Part shown: positions 12,056 to 24,000 of the stretch, one piece after another
Position numbering within the stretch: the stretch's first letter is position 1
Layout of the letters: each line of letters opens with the position of its first letter
NCBI RefSeq assembly: GCF_015832195.1
Contig: NC_052033.1
Coordinates: forward strand, 3,038,001-3,102,000
DNA length: 64,000 nucleotides
DNA from: Motacilla alba alba
Lineage: Eukaryota; Chordata; Aves; Passeriformes; Motacillidae
Direction: 5' to 3'
The notes under the pieces: generated by a model
Told to the model about the DNA's origin: nothing
Database searches by the model: none
What the model saw: the letters and a program-made list of their open reading frames with translations, nothing else
Translations under genes and position numbers: made by a program

Positions 12056-13159
12056 ATGGAGCCCAACGGGACGGCGGCGGCGGGGGACAACGGGACGGCG
12101 GCGGCGGCGGCGGGCGGCGGGGGTGCCCCCGGGAGCGGCCCCCTGCTCATCCCCTCGGCCTTCGGGACGGTGCTGTCGGTGATGTACGTGGCCGGGGTGG
12201 CCGGCAATGTCTACACGCTGGTGGTGATGTGCCACTCGGCGCGCTGCGCCGCCCCCATGTACAGCTCCATCGTCAGCCTGGCCCTGGCCGACCTGCTCTA
12301 CCTCTCCACCATCCCCTTCATCGTCTGCACCTACCTGGCCCAGGACTGGTACTTCGGAGACCTGGGCTGCCGCATCCTGCTCAGCCTGGACCTGCTCACC
12401 ATGCACGCCAGCATCTTCACCCTGACCCTCATGTGCACCGAGCGCTACCTGGCCGTCACCCGGCCCCTGGACACCCTGAAGCGCTCGCGGGGCTACCGGA
12501 AGGTCACGGCGGGGGCTGTGTGGTCGGTGTCGCTGCTGCTCACGCTGCCCATGATGCTGATGGTCACGCTGACCGAGGGGGGCAAGGCGGAGGGCAAGGT
12601 GAAGAGGATGTGTGCGCCCACCTGGAGCGTGGACGCCTACCGGACCTACCTGACCGTGCTCTTCAGCACCAGCATCATGGCCCCGGGCATCATCATCGGC
12701 TTCCTCTACACGCGCCTGGCCAGGACCTACCTGGAGTCCCAGAGGAACCCCCCCCACAAGGAGAAGAGCAAGAGGTCCCCCCGGCAGAAGGTCCTCATCA
12801 TGATTTTCAGCATCGTGCTGGTCTTCTGGGCCTGCTTCCTGCCCTTTTGGATCTGGCAGCTGGTGCGCCTCTACAGCAGCTCCCTGCAGCTCACCACCCA
12901 AACCCAAAAGTGCATTAACTACCTGGTGACCTGCCTGACCTACAGCAACAGCTGCATCAACCCCTTCCTCTACACCCTGCTCACCAAAAACTACCGGGAG
13001 TACCTGCGCAACAGGCACCGCAACTTCTACAGGTTCACGTCCTCCTTCCGCAAGAGGGGCTCCAACCTGCAGTGCTCCTGGGGCCGCTCCATGTCCTCCA
13101 GCAACCAGTACGACTACAGCTCCGAGGCGCTGGGCATGGCCACGCTGAAGGACAAGTGA
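12056..13159 (+). CDS. UTS2R: urotensin-2 receptor, class A GPCR
   Basis: Single-exon gene for a 367-residue seven-helix receptor, close to the 389 residues of human UTS2R. UTS2R binds urotensin II and related peptides at the plasma membrane and couples mainly to Gq. Visible marks are two N-glycosylation sites in the extracellular N-terminus (N4, N12), Asn51 in TM1, LALAD with Asp79 in TM2, the Cys105-Cys186 disulfide pair, ERY (129-131) after TM3, FWACFLPFW (257-265) in TM6 and NPFLY (302-306) ending TM7. The basic C-terminal tail ends in KDK. I chose the ATG at 12056; the open frame runs eight codons further back to a GTG at 12032, which is not a normal vertebrate start. The N-terminus is Ala/Gly-rich through GCG/GGC runs. 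The gene lies tail-to-tail with OGFOD3, as in human. The family call is firm. Birds can carry several UTS2R paralogues, and which one this is was not tested. Confidence 0.95.
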   Translation: MEPNGTAAAGDNGTAAAAAGGGGAPGSGPLLIPSAFGTVLSVMYVAGVAGNVYTLVVMCHSARCAAPMYSSIVSLALADLLYLSTIPFIVCTYLAQDWYFGDLGCRILLSLDLLTMHASIFTLTLMCTERYLAVTRPLDTLKRSRGYRKVTAGAVWSVSLLLTLPMMLMVTLTEGGKAEGKVKRMCAPTWSVDAYRTYLTVLFSTSIMAPGIIIGFLYTRLARTYLESQRNPPHKEKSKRSPRQKVLIMIFSIVLVFWACFLPFWIWQLVRLYSSSLQLTTQTQKCINYLVTCLTYSNSCINPFLYTLLTKNYREYLRNRHRNFYRFTSSFRKRGSNLQCSWGRSMSSSNQYDYSSEALGMATLKDK

Positions 13160-13209
13160 GGAAGAGGAGGCGCTGCCAACACGCAGGACCAGCAGAGCGT
13201 CCGGCCAAG

Positions 13210-13276
13210 GTAGGGCTTTGGGGACCCCCTAGCCCTGAAGGGTTCTAAAGACTCATTTCTGCTTCTCTCTCTCTAG
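13210..13276 (+). other. UTS2R: possible 67-bp intron in UTS2R 3' UTR
   Basis: Fifty bases after the stop codon the sequence reads CAAG|GTAGGG. Sixty-seven bases later a pyrimidine tract ends in CTCTCTCTAG|AAG, with a branch-like TTCTAAAGAC between. It would be a very short but well-formed U2 intron. It may also be a chance arrangement, because the gene is usually described as intronless in its coding part. Confidence 0.35.
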
Positions 13277-13520
13277 AAGTCGCGTCAATCCAAGTGCTGC
13301 GGGATGAGTCTGGGAGTTGCATCTGGCTGAGGGGGTCCTGCTGGGAGCCAGCAGCTGTTTGGGACAAATCCTGCAGGGTTTGGGGTGCAGAAGATGAGGT
13401 GGATGCTCTGCTCAGCTCTGCCACGAACTGGTTTCACGCCTGGCTGAGCTGCGGCTCCAGCTCCGAGCACCGCTTCTCTCGTGTGGTTTCTCAGTGCTGC
13501 CCTGGGGCTGCAGCTGGGTC

Positions 13521-13608
13521 AGAGCTGCAGAAATCTGAAATTGGCCCAGGATCACTTAACTGAGCTGCAGAAATCTGAAATTGGCCCAGGATCACTTAAC
13601 TGAGCTGC
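13521..13608. repeat. 40-bp tandem duplication
   Basis: A 40-bp segment starting GAGCTGCAGAAATCTG is repeated once, head to tail, with a partial third start (TGAGCTGC). It lies in the probable 3' UTR of UTS2R. Confidence 0.95.
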
Positions 13609-14212
13609 CAGCCTCGGGTTTGCCCTGTGTGTTACCGTGCTTCTGGAGCGTGTAAAGAGACTTTTAAGCCCCTTTTCCTATTTCCTGTTACATTACGGTG
13701 CACTACTGTTCTATCAAGCTTAAAGTCTCTATTTTAAAATTCATTGCAGCAGCACTTTGAACTCCAAGCATTCAAAAACCACCAGGTAAGCTGTCAGAAA
13801 CCACAGGATTACCTAAAAAAAAAAAAAAACCAAAAAAAAACCTTGTGATTTTTAAGGTTTCTACCTAAGGTGGTTTGAATTTGCCACTGATTTTTTTCTT
13901 CTTGAAAAAGTTGGTCCTTTTCTTAAAAGTCAACAGAGCTTGACAAACCTGAAAATTTACCTTGGAAGAAATAAAAAAAATTATTTATAATCCTATCACT
14001 CAAAGACCTGAGGCTCTGAGAAAAATGAATGAATCCTATACCATGAAACTCATCATAAAAGAGACACATTTTTTCATGACATTTGATCAAAACCATTTTG
14101 CCTCAATGTATTCTGCTCATTTTCTCCCTGCTTGGCATCTCACAGTAAACCTTCAGCACAGATCCTGGAGATGCCTGGAAGCACTTAAACAATTGTAAAG
14201 TGTCAGTTTATA

Positions 14213-14218
14213 AATAAA
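14213..14218 (+). terminator. UTS2R: candidate poly(A) signal of UTS2R
   Basis: AATAAA about 1.05 kb after the stop codon, in an AT-rich context. Another AATAAA lies at 13970-13975. Either could end the transcript; the sequence alone does not decide. Confidence 0.35.
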
Positions 14219-14306
14219 TGCTTATTAAAAATGGACCCTCCTCAGATTTCCCCTTGCCTGGTCTCTTCACCCAGCTCAGGGGGGTGTGTTTATCAGGGCA
14301 GATGGT

Positions 14307-14825
14307 GAAAATAGCAGTTTCCAGCTGGGGGGATGAAGTTGGGGGTCAATATTCTTCTTTCTTGTTCTGGGACAGACTCTGGGGATAAGAAAAGCCCGGT
14401 AGGAGTTGCACAAACTCCTGTCAGCAGCTGGTGATGCCCGGGCAGTTCAGAAGCAGCAGCAGCAGTGTAAGGAGCTGCCATTTCCACTTTTTTTATTATT
14501 TATGACTTATTCCAGCCCCTATCTGCCTGAGCAGAGTCCCACTCCAGCCCTGCAGTGCTGCATTCCTGTGTCCTTGGGTGCTCCTCTCGTGCCCCACACC
14601 GAAGTTTAGGGCGTGCTTGTGCCACAGCAGAGACACCAAGTGCCAACACCACAGACGGGGCTTGAGAGCAGGGAACAGGCACAGAGACACGCTGGATTTT
14701 GTGCACTCAGCCAACAGAAAGATTCACAGGTTGGATGAAGGTGTTTCTGTGCTGGAGTAGCATTCTGAAAACAGCAGTTTCCGGTTGGGGGGATGAAGTT
14801 GGGGTCAATATTCTTCTTTCTTGTT
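14307..14825 (+). repeat. pair of about 60-bp direct repeats
   Basis: Segments 14307-14366 and 14767-14825 are nearly the same: each runs from GAAAA(T/C)AGCAGTTTCC through GGGGGGATGAAGTTGG to ATATTCTTCTTTCTTGTT. About 400 bp of unrelated sequence lies between them. This is a local dispersed duplication of unknown origin. Confidence 0.85.
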
Positions 14826-16147
14826 TTTCTCAGTTTCTAGACCAAATGAAGCTGGTAGCTGACCTGGGAAGGGGATTGCTGCTGCCTGTCTGGAGCACAG
14901 AGCCCTGTCTGGGGCTGACACAACCTTTAGGTCACCTGTGAGGGGTGGCTTCACCTGCTGCTCACCCAGAGGAGCCTGGGGAGGGTGCTGCTTTGGGGTG
15001 GGATCTCAGCATTCCTGAGCACATCTACACCTGCTGTAAGGCAGCTCGGGCTGTTTCCTGCAGGAGGGAGAGTTATTACCTGTCCTCAGCACTGAAAAGG
15101 AAGAGTTGGGATTCCCAAAGCCATGAGATTAAAAACATTTTATGCCCCCCAGAGGTTACAGAAGTGCGTGGAAATTGAGATGACCAGAATCTGGATGAGG
15201 GGACTTTGCAAATTCTGTGTTTGGTGTCACTTCAGGTAAATCTGAAGCATCTAGGCCAGGGCTGAGTACAGAGGGGAAGTCAGTGGGGCTGCAACTGAAA
15301 AACTACATCTGGAGAGTTCCTTGAAAACTGTTTTATTCTGGCTATTTTGCATTCCAGGAAATCAGGTTCTGTGTACCCTGGGGTCACCTGTCATACCTAA
15401 ATCACTGTAACCCTGTGGTTCATAATGCTTTGGGTGTTTTTATTGTAAATGAAATGTTGCAGCAGCCTCGGTGACACAGTTCCTTCTTCAGAAACATGGG
15501 AAATGGGAATTTTAGGAAAGGCAGGAGCCTTTTTCTTGTTGGGCCAGAGGCTGTCACTGCAAAACTCCATACATGCTTTACAAGAAATAAAATTATTTAA
15601 TCACTTGAGATTTTTTTCCAATGCCCCTTAGGATTTAAGGGTTTATAACAAAAAATATCCAACGCAGAGTGGGAAAGAAAAGCAGTTTCATTCTGAGTGC
15701 TGTCTCCTTCCTTTCTGGTGGATCTCCTTCTCAGGTGGGAGCTGCTGCAGCAATGGCAATTTTCCCACTTTTACTTGAAAAGACACAGACCACTCCTTTG
15801 TGGGGCACATGAGGATGGTTGTTTTCAGCAGGCACAGGAGAATCCGTCTGAACCTTATGGAATTTTTGCATCCTTTACCTTCAGTCACTTTCTTAAAATC
15901 ATCCTTCTCTCCACTTTCAAAAAACAAATTTGCAATGAAAGCTCAAAAGCCCCACAGTACAATTCCCTCTGAGCCCCAGCAAATCAGGACCATTTTAACT
16001 CTTATTTACAGTGGGGTTTGGTGCTTGGAGTGTGACTGAGCACCAGGGGAGCCACCAAAAGAGAGGGGACTCCATGAGCATTTTGCACCTTGAGCTGCAA
16101 GGTGACACAGGGGGATTAACTGTGGGGAATGGGGGGGATGACAGAGT

Positions 16148-16602
16148 TCATAATTTATTATAATCTGTTATAATCTACTATAATCTAATATAATCTAAAT
16201 TAATCTACTATAATCTAATCTAACCTAAATTAATCTACTATAATCTAATCTATTATAATCAATATTATATCTATATTATCATATATTATATTATCACATA
16301 TTATATTATCACATATTATATAAAATAATATATTGTATGATATTATGTGATATATTAAATTATGTGATGTAATATAATATTATATGATATATATATATTA
16401 TATATCTCATATATTATCTATTATATATTGTATATAATATATAATAGTAAATATAATATATAATAGTAAATATAATATATAATAGTAAATATATATTATA
16501 TTATATTATATTATATTATATTATATTATATTATATTATATTATATTATATTATATTATATTATATTATAATATTATCATATATTATATATAATCTCTAT
16601 AT
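16148..16602. repeat. AT-rich low-complexity block with (TTATA)n
   Basis: Nearly pure A/T for about 450 bp. It starts with degenerate TATAATCTA units, passes through TATTATAT and TAGTAAATATAATATA units, and ends in about 15 perfect copies of a 5-bp TTATA unit at 16491-16569. Confidence 0.95.
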
Positions 16603-17106
16603 AATCTGAGAGAAGAAAACACACAAGGCTCATATCAGAGCCCAGCCCTTAAACCCTGGGCACAGAAAACGTAGAGAAATCCTCAGAGCAGCCCCAGAAA
16701 GTCAGGAAGTTTCGCCAGAACTCTGTCTGCTTTGAGGACACTCAGCTTTTCTGTCTCATTTCAGAGTCCCTCTGGTGGCAGCAGCAAGTTCCCATCCCGA
16801 GGTCTCAGGAAGAAAATTTGCTTTTTATTTCCAGGCTTTAAAACAGAGAGGTTGCCCCAAATCACACCACAACATTACAACGAAAGAGCATTTTATCCCT
16901 TTAAAGCAGAACATTGCTTCAGCACCTGGAGGGGGAGAGAAGAGAAAAATCTCCTTCCAGGGGTCAAATTTCCTCTCCCATGTTTCTTCCTATGCCAAAC
17001 CCAGAGCAGTTTCATTCCTGTCACTTTGCACAGCATCCTCCCAGCCAGCACCCCCAGAAACACCCAGAGCTGGCGACTAACTCCAGTTCAGCCCAGCTGG
17101 GGCTTT

Positions 17107-17495
17107 TCTGCCTGAAAATATTGGGGTTTGCTGTTTCTGGTTATTCTGCCTGATAATATTGGGGTTTGCTGTTAGTTTCTGCTCATTCTGCCTGATAATA
17201 TTGGGGTTTGCTGTTAGTTTCTGGTTATTCTGCCTGATAATATTGGGATTTGCTGTTAATTTCTGCTCATTCTGCTCATTCTGCCTGATAATATTGGGGT
17301 TTGCTGTTAGTTTCTGGCTTTTCTGCCAGATAATATTGGGGTTTGCTGTTAGTTTCTGGTTATTCTGCCAAATAATATTGGGGTTTGCTGTTAGTTTCTG
17401 GCTTTTCTGCCTGATAATATTGGGGTTTGCTGTTAGTTTCTGGTTATTCTGCCTGATAATATTGGGGTTTGCTGTTAGTTTCTGGTTTTTCTGGG
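17107..17495. repeat. 42-bp minisatellite, open on both strands
   Basis: About nine units containing GATAATATTGGGGTTTGCTG, then TTAGTTTCTGG and TTATTCTGCC. Most are 42 bp; the first is shorter and one has a duplicated TTCTGCTCA. Because 42 is a multiple of three and the unit lacks stops in certain frames, long frames run through it on both strands (117 codons +, 159 codons -). They code monotonous 14-residue repeats and are not treated as genes. Confidence 0.9.
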
Positions 17496-19904
17496 GAATA
17501 GAGAGATGCTGAGTTAATGACTGAGGTTTATGAGAAATAAATGGCTTTGTCTTCAAAACAGTAGCCAGAGCTTTGCAGGGTGTAAGTAGCCTGTAAAGTT
17601 ATTGTTATTAGCATTATAGCAGCTTTTTGCCCTTGTTTGGAAATGTGTCTAAAGCACAGCAGGGAGAAGGGATGCCTCAATTGGTGGCAAAGTGTTGGGA
17701 GGGGTTGGATGGCTCAGGCTGAGCTTTGTGAAGGCAGAGGGAGGAACTCCTCCCAGCCAAACCTCTGGGATGCAACAAGCTTCTGTCAGACTCCTAACGC
17801 TGAAAAAAAAATTAATATATTAATGTTATACTAAATATTAAATATATTAAAATCTTAAATGGGATATATATCAAAGTGGGGGGTTTTAATCACAAATATT
17901 TCTGCTCAGGAACGCAGCTTTCTGCCCACACTGAGTTTCTGGTTTGGCATATATCACTTTTGGGGGAAATCAATTTCAGTTTAACAAATTTGAATGGTCA
18001 AAACTGAGCTTTGTGATCTGTGGTCACAACTGGAGCCATCTTGTCCCCAAAGAAAATGCTCCCAATGGAATTTACCAGAGCAAAACTGCTGCATCATTTG
18101 ACTTTGGTCACCCACCCAAGAAAGGAAGAATTAAAAGAGGAAAGGGAGAAAAGAATCCTGTAGAAGTCTTCTGAAATTTGGGCTCTGCTTTTCTGGTTCT
18201 CTCCATTTATAAGACAAATTTTGATTTAAACAAAATATTTTGGGGAGCACTAGAAATGCTTCTAGAGTCAGAGACAGGGTGAAGAGTTAGAAAACAGTCA
18301 TTAAAGCATTTATTAAAAAAGGCTGAACTTCAACACTGTGGAAGATCCCACCCAGACCCCTCCATCGAGATACCTGGAAGGAAAGTAGTAAATAAGTAGT
18401 AAATGAATAGTAAATCGGTAGTAAATAAGTAAATAACAATTAAACCACCAGCAGTATCAGCCATGCTTGGCAGAGGGAACGGCTCTAAAACCAAAGCCAT
18501 GCTAATGCTGGAGGAGTAAAATCTGCCAAGTTTGTTCCAGCTTGTTTTGGCCAATCTCTCTCTGAGGTGCTGTTGGTCTTTCCTTGTGCATTCCTGTTGG
18601 GATCTTGAATTCAGCTCCTGAATTCTTAACTAGAACCAAACACGATTCCATCCAAACAAAGCAAGGGAGATTCCTGGAGGTAAATGTGGTGTGTCCAAAA
18701 CCACAGGCTGTCAGAGACAGTTCATCTGTGTGCTCCTGCAAGCCAGGGATGTCCATCAAACTCACAGCCTTCCACCTCTGTTATTCTTTTAAATATCAGC
18801 CTGACATTTGAGAGGCACAGGGCTGCCTCTTGCAAGAAGCCTCTGAGGGAAAGGCACTACAGAGCAATTATTCTTGGGTACACTGAGCATATCTTTCAAA
18901 AATCTGCAAGAATGGAGCAGGTAAATGAACTCTAATGTAGTCATGCTAAAAGGGGAGACACGGCAGCACCCCTGGCATGTGCAGGGGGGACACCTGAACC
19001 TGGAGAGGCAGCACCAGCCCCTGTGGCAGGCTCCCACAGCCTCTCCCTTTGGGGAGCACAGGCTGGCAGCCAGCCCCAGCATTGCACCGCTCAAAATCCC
19101 ATCACCCCGCAGGTTTAAAGGGAGTTTCTCCTTTTTCTTTGTAACAGATGAGTTTTTTCTTTCATTTAACACCACAGAAGGCAATGTTTTACAGAAATGG
19201 CTTTATTGGAAAATCAGCTGGAGCTCCACATTTTGAAAGCAGCTTCCTGCCCCTGGGCAGTGCCCAGGTTAAGGGGTGGTAGCAGGAAGATTTGAGGAGT
19301 CTGCAGCCCCTGCCTGCCCCGTGCCCTGCAGCCAAATGCATTTATTTACCTTCCTTCACCTCACCTGCTCCCCCAACAGCCCTGGTGCTCCTGATAGCTC
19401 AGGCAGGCTTAGAACAAGTCCGTGAATGAAAGCCAGGAGGGATTTCCCTGGGTTTGGTGTTGGAGCACTCCACAGTGCTGCAGTGAGCAGAGGGATTCAC
19501 TGCGACAGGGCAGCTCAGCAGTCCTGGATCCTGCTGGAAAATTACCTCGGGGGTCCACTTGGTCTTGTGCTGCTGTCCATTGCCTAGAAAATAGCAATGC
19601 TGTTTCTGTGTCTGTGGAAATGTTAAGGTCATGTTTGAAGGTGTAACTGTTGGGTGTGACAGGTTTTGAGGTCGCTGGATGAGAGATGCTGTGTGTGAAG
19701 GGGAAAAGGTCTCCTCGTAGGGGTAACTTGGGGTTCAGGGTAGCTATTCGTGGTCAGACAGAGGAAATGTGTGTGGAGCAGAACCTCTCTGCCTTTGATT
19801 TATGGCAGGGGGCAGTGAAGATGCTCCTTCACCCCTGCCTTGGCAGCTGTGCCTGGCTGCAATGAGCCTCCTGATGCAAACCCCATCATTTCAGTGCACC
19901 AGTA

Positions 19905-20308
19905 CCATAAATGCAGGGCCACCAGTGAAGGAAGCAATGATGCATCTGACTCCATGTTCTCAGAAGGCTAATTTATTATTTTATTGTGCTATATTATATT
20001 AAAGAATGCTATACTATACTAAAGAATACAGCAAGGATACTTACAGAATGCTAAAAAGATAATAATGAAAACTCGCGACTCTCTCCAGAGTCTGACACAG
20101 CTTGGCCCTGACTGGCCAAAGAGTGAAAACAACTCCCAGCAGAATGCAATGGAACAATCACCTAATCTCCAAACACATCCCACATGAGCACAACGGAGGA
20201 GAAGCAAATGAGATAAGAATTGTTTTCCTTTTCTCTGAGGCCTCTCAGCTTTCCAGGAGAAAAACCCTGGGCGAAGGAATCGTGCTCAGGGAATGTGAAT
20301 GCCTCACA
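19905..20308 (-). mobile_element. solo LTR, family A copy 3
   Basis: The reverse complement of this 404-bp segment starts TGTGAGGCATTC and aligns with the LTRs at 1267 and 4342, including the internal TTGGCCAGTCAGGGCCAAGC segment and the AT-rich poly(A) zone. CCAGTA flanks it at 19899-19904 and 20309-20314, a 6-bp target-site duplication. No internal retroviral sequence adjoins it. Confidence 0.8.
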
Positions 20309-20964
20309 CCAGTACCCTCCTTAAAGCCCTTCCTCAGGGAGAGACAACAGGAGGAGATGGGCAGGGAAGGAAAATCTCTCCTTTACCTCCTGGGAGCCTC
20401 TTTACGGGCTGGGAGCACTGGGCTCAGTGGAGGTAAGGCCATGTTACCCATGCAGAGGAGGCTGGACAGAAAGAATTATCCCAACACTCATTACTGACTG
20501 CTAAACACAGCAGAACCTCCCTGTCATTTTGCTGTTGGCATCCTTTTGGAATGATTAAATCTGTCGAGGAACCTCTGCCTGCCTGAGGCACAGCACAATT
20601 AATTCCCAACAGCAGAAGCAGAGGAAATAACAACCAACTAACTTTGCTCGGCTGCTTTCATGTGTTGGGGTTTTTTAATACAAAGATGAGTTTATTATGT
20701 AAAATGTCCCTCAAAATTCAAAGCATTGCTTCAATCCTTGCAGCAGCTTCTTTTAAACCAGATGAGAAAGTGAAGCTCCACATCCTATGGTGCCCAGTGT
20801 TAAAGCTCCTTGCAGATCTCATTTAAGTGGGGAGGGACCACAGTGGAGGGATGGGGACAGGGCTGGAGCATCACTTGGGCTTTAACCTCCATCCATATAG
20901 GAGAATATTTTCCCTCCTGAGCATTGTGAGGTCTGGGGTATTTGGTATCTGTCTCTGTTATGCA

Positions 20965-21050
20965 GGGAAAAAAAAAAAAACAAAAAACCAAACAAAAAAC
21001 CAAACCAAACAAACAAAAAAAACCCCAAAAAACAACCAAACACAACAAGT
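20965..21050. repeat. A-rich (CAAAA)n-like low complexity
   Basis: Degenerate runs of CAAAA, CCAAA and CAAAC with poly(A) segments. Confidence 0.85.
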
Positions 21051-24000
21051 TTTGGGTTTAGTCCAATAAAAGTCTTTAAATCTGTGACTTCATGGTATGG
21101 GGAAGGTGTTTGTATCCCCCAGTTCCAGTTCTTGCATTCACAGTCTCAGATGTGTGAAGGGCTTGGACAGCCACACCCCCTGCAAAACACAGAGGTGAAA
21201 TCCTTGATGTGTCCCCTGAATTACTCCTTGATGAGAGCACAGGGAAATGGCTTCAGGCTGAGAGGAGCCTGACGAAGGCAATGCTGCATCACCTTACAGA
21301 CCACAGGCAGATTTATCTCCTTTGCACTTCCAAAGTGACAAATGTTCAAAGCCTCCAAGAGGCTGTGGCTCCTCCAGTCCTGTAGGAAGGAAGAGTGTGT
21401 TCTGAACCTCATCCTTCCCAACACACTTCAGAACACAGTAAATTTATTTTTCTGCAAGAGCAGACATTAGAACAAGCCAGATCTTGTATCTCTGGCAACA
21501 CACCAGTCTTTTGTGAAGGCATCCTTGAACTTCTTCTATCTTGCTTTCAGTTCAAATGCTGCAAAAAAAAAGGAAAGTAATTTTTAAACAAGCTTTTCAG
21601 GGCAAACTCTGTAAGGTAAATGCTGCGGAACAGAAGAGTCATCAAAGCAGGTTGATTTTTAAAACCTGACAACCTTGACAGGCTCCTTGCAGCAGTTCTG
21701 CTGTTACCCGTGGTTACCAAACTGGTGAATGAAGTGGAATGGAATCCAAACCTGTCCAGAGTTGTAGCTCTCACACAGGCAGGACAAATGACCTGATGAT
21801 AACTGCTGGAGGACTCCACTGGGTCCTCAATTGAATATCTTGTCAAAGTGCTCTCAATTAACAAAGCTCACCCATTCTGAGGCTGAGCTGCTGAGAAGAT
21901 GAAGCTCCTGGTGGGCTCTACATGATTTTAAATATCCCTTTTTTTTTTTTTTAACAAGAGGACAAGGCTTAAGGCAGATCTCCAAGAGATCCTGTGATTT
22001 CAGGTGGAAAAGCATTATGGGATATTCTCTCATTACCCCAAAGGAAAAGGAATCAAGGTAAAGTATGAGCCAGAATTAGTCTTTTCAGTCAGTAATGTCC
22101 TCTAGATTAATAAGGCAGAGGCAGCTGCTTTAGCAAAACAATTAAACAGCACCTCAATAAAGCAGCTGCCAAGTGACTTCCCACTGGGCATCTGCACACA
22201 CTGCCTCTGTCCCCCAGGGTTTTCTGCTGGATTTTGGAGGTGCTGTGCTGGCAAGAGGATGGCAGCAGTGCTGTCAGGATCCTTTCTTCCTGCTGAGTGT
22301 CCCTGCCAAAGCATCTCCCCGTGGCACACCAGGGCACTGCTTTCCCTCCAGCCTCCTTGCTTTACCCAAGAAGCTTCAAGAAGTCAGCAGCTGCAGAGTC
22401 CTGGCAGCAGAGGAGGGCTGGAGGAGGGCTGCAGGCTGATCTCAACCCTCAATATGAGGTGAAATGTCTCTAAAGAGCCATTTCAGACTCGGCTGAAGTC
22501 CCTGGAACAGCAGCTCCTTTTCCCTGTCCCCATGCTGTGCATCCATGTGGTTTCTCTGATTTTTCACCCATGTGAATCCCTGTCATTTGGGATGTCACAC
22601 CTTGCCATTCAGCACTCCATGTCACCCAGATTTAGCATTTGCTCCTTCCCAGCACCTCCTCAGCAGCAGGAGCTCCCACCCTTCCCCTCACCTGCAGTGA
22701 GTCCCACGAGGAGCCCAAATCTCCTCTCCCAAACCCCCCACGGGCACTTTCCTTCCACCACCACCTCCTTGGAGTGTCCAGATGTGTCCTCCTCATCCCA
22801 GCTGCTCACTGCCTTTTGGACTGAGAGCTTCAGCTCCCACCAAACCCCAGCCCTCCTCCCGGGGTGGTCCCCACGACCCACCTGGTGCGGGGCTGGGGGA
22901 CACCGGGGTCTCGTCTGGGGTGGGTGCAGTCAGAATTCTTGTAAGCAGCAGTTTTACTGTCTCTTCTCAACATAAACTGGACAAATTGGAGCCCTGGCCC
23001 TGAGGATAAACACCATCCCCAGTGTTTAGAGTAGCTGTCTCCGGGAAGAGACAGGGCTGACACCCTGGGAGCTCCCGGGGGACACGGGGGGCTGCAGGGG
23101 TGACACCTCCCTGGCAGGAACCTTCCCCTGCCCTCCGGGGGGAAAAAGCCTAGAAAAACCTCAAGGATCATAACAACAATCCAAAAGTTATTTTGCAGAA
23201 ATGCAGAGGGTTTGTGGCACCTGAGGCTGTTGCACAAATTCTTGCAGCTCTGGCTCCAGCCCAGAGGGAGCTCCCAGCTCCAACACACCCATGCTGCAAA
23301 ATATTCAGTTGTATAGAGTTTCAATATTTCTGATTAGTTTCAGCTTTTTAGCTGTTTAGGATTGGTAAATCCTCCTGTGGTTAGGAAGCATTTTTGGCCG
23401 TTATCTCTAAAAAGAACTTCAGTATTTACAGTCAGGCTCGTAGTCCTGAAGGAGACTGAGCTTAGATAAGCTCATTGAGCCAAGCATTCTTCCCACACCT
23501 GTGTTCTTCCCAGCAAAATAATAATTTTTCAGTTTCAAGGCTGTTAATTTAGAGACAGATTTTACTTGTCACACTGGTGCAAACATGAACCCCTGGCATG
23601 CTCCATGACTAAAGCTGGCTCAGATGTGCTGTCCTCCCCTTCCAGGGCCATGGACACAACTGGAAAATCCGTGTCTCCTGAGCGATACAGGCTGGTGCAG
23701 CTGGACTGCTCAGAATGCACTCAGCAAGCAGGTGCTGCTATTAGAGAACCAAATTCTTATTCTTTTCAAAGATTTGGAATATCCTTTGTCTCCTCTGCAG
23801 CACCAACAAGCCCTCAGCAGCTCGTGGGAGGAAGCTGTGGATGTCTAGAGCAGGCAGGGACTGAACCTTCTCCAGCCCCACATCCATGCCCAGCCAGAAG
23901 GAAATAAAACCAGGGGTCAGTAACCCTGTCCAGGGGACAGGCAGACAATGATATCTGCTTTTCAAGCTAATTGATCACTGACTCACTCCCTCAGTTTCCT

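Larger units (their letters stand above)
14830..19898. other. intergenic with AT-rich and minisatellite blocks
   Basis: No gene can be supported. The notable contents are the AT-rich block at 16148-16602, the 42-bp minisatellite at 17107-17495 and short AT-rich runs near 17800 and 18380-18430. The open frames reported for this area are short or are made by the repeats. Confidence 0.5.

Noticed and set aside
11759..13018. 419-codon minus-strand open frame across UTS2R
   Set aside because: It is the antisense of a GC-rich receptor gene plus the minisatellite; the composition is Arg/Gly/His-rich and no family is recognisable.
17077..17556. 159-codon minus frame and 117-codon plus frame
   Set aside because: Both are products of the 42-bp tandem repeat; there is no non-repetitive domain.
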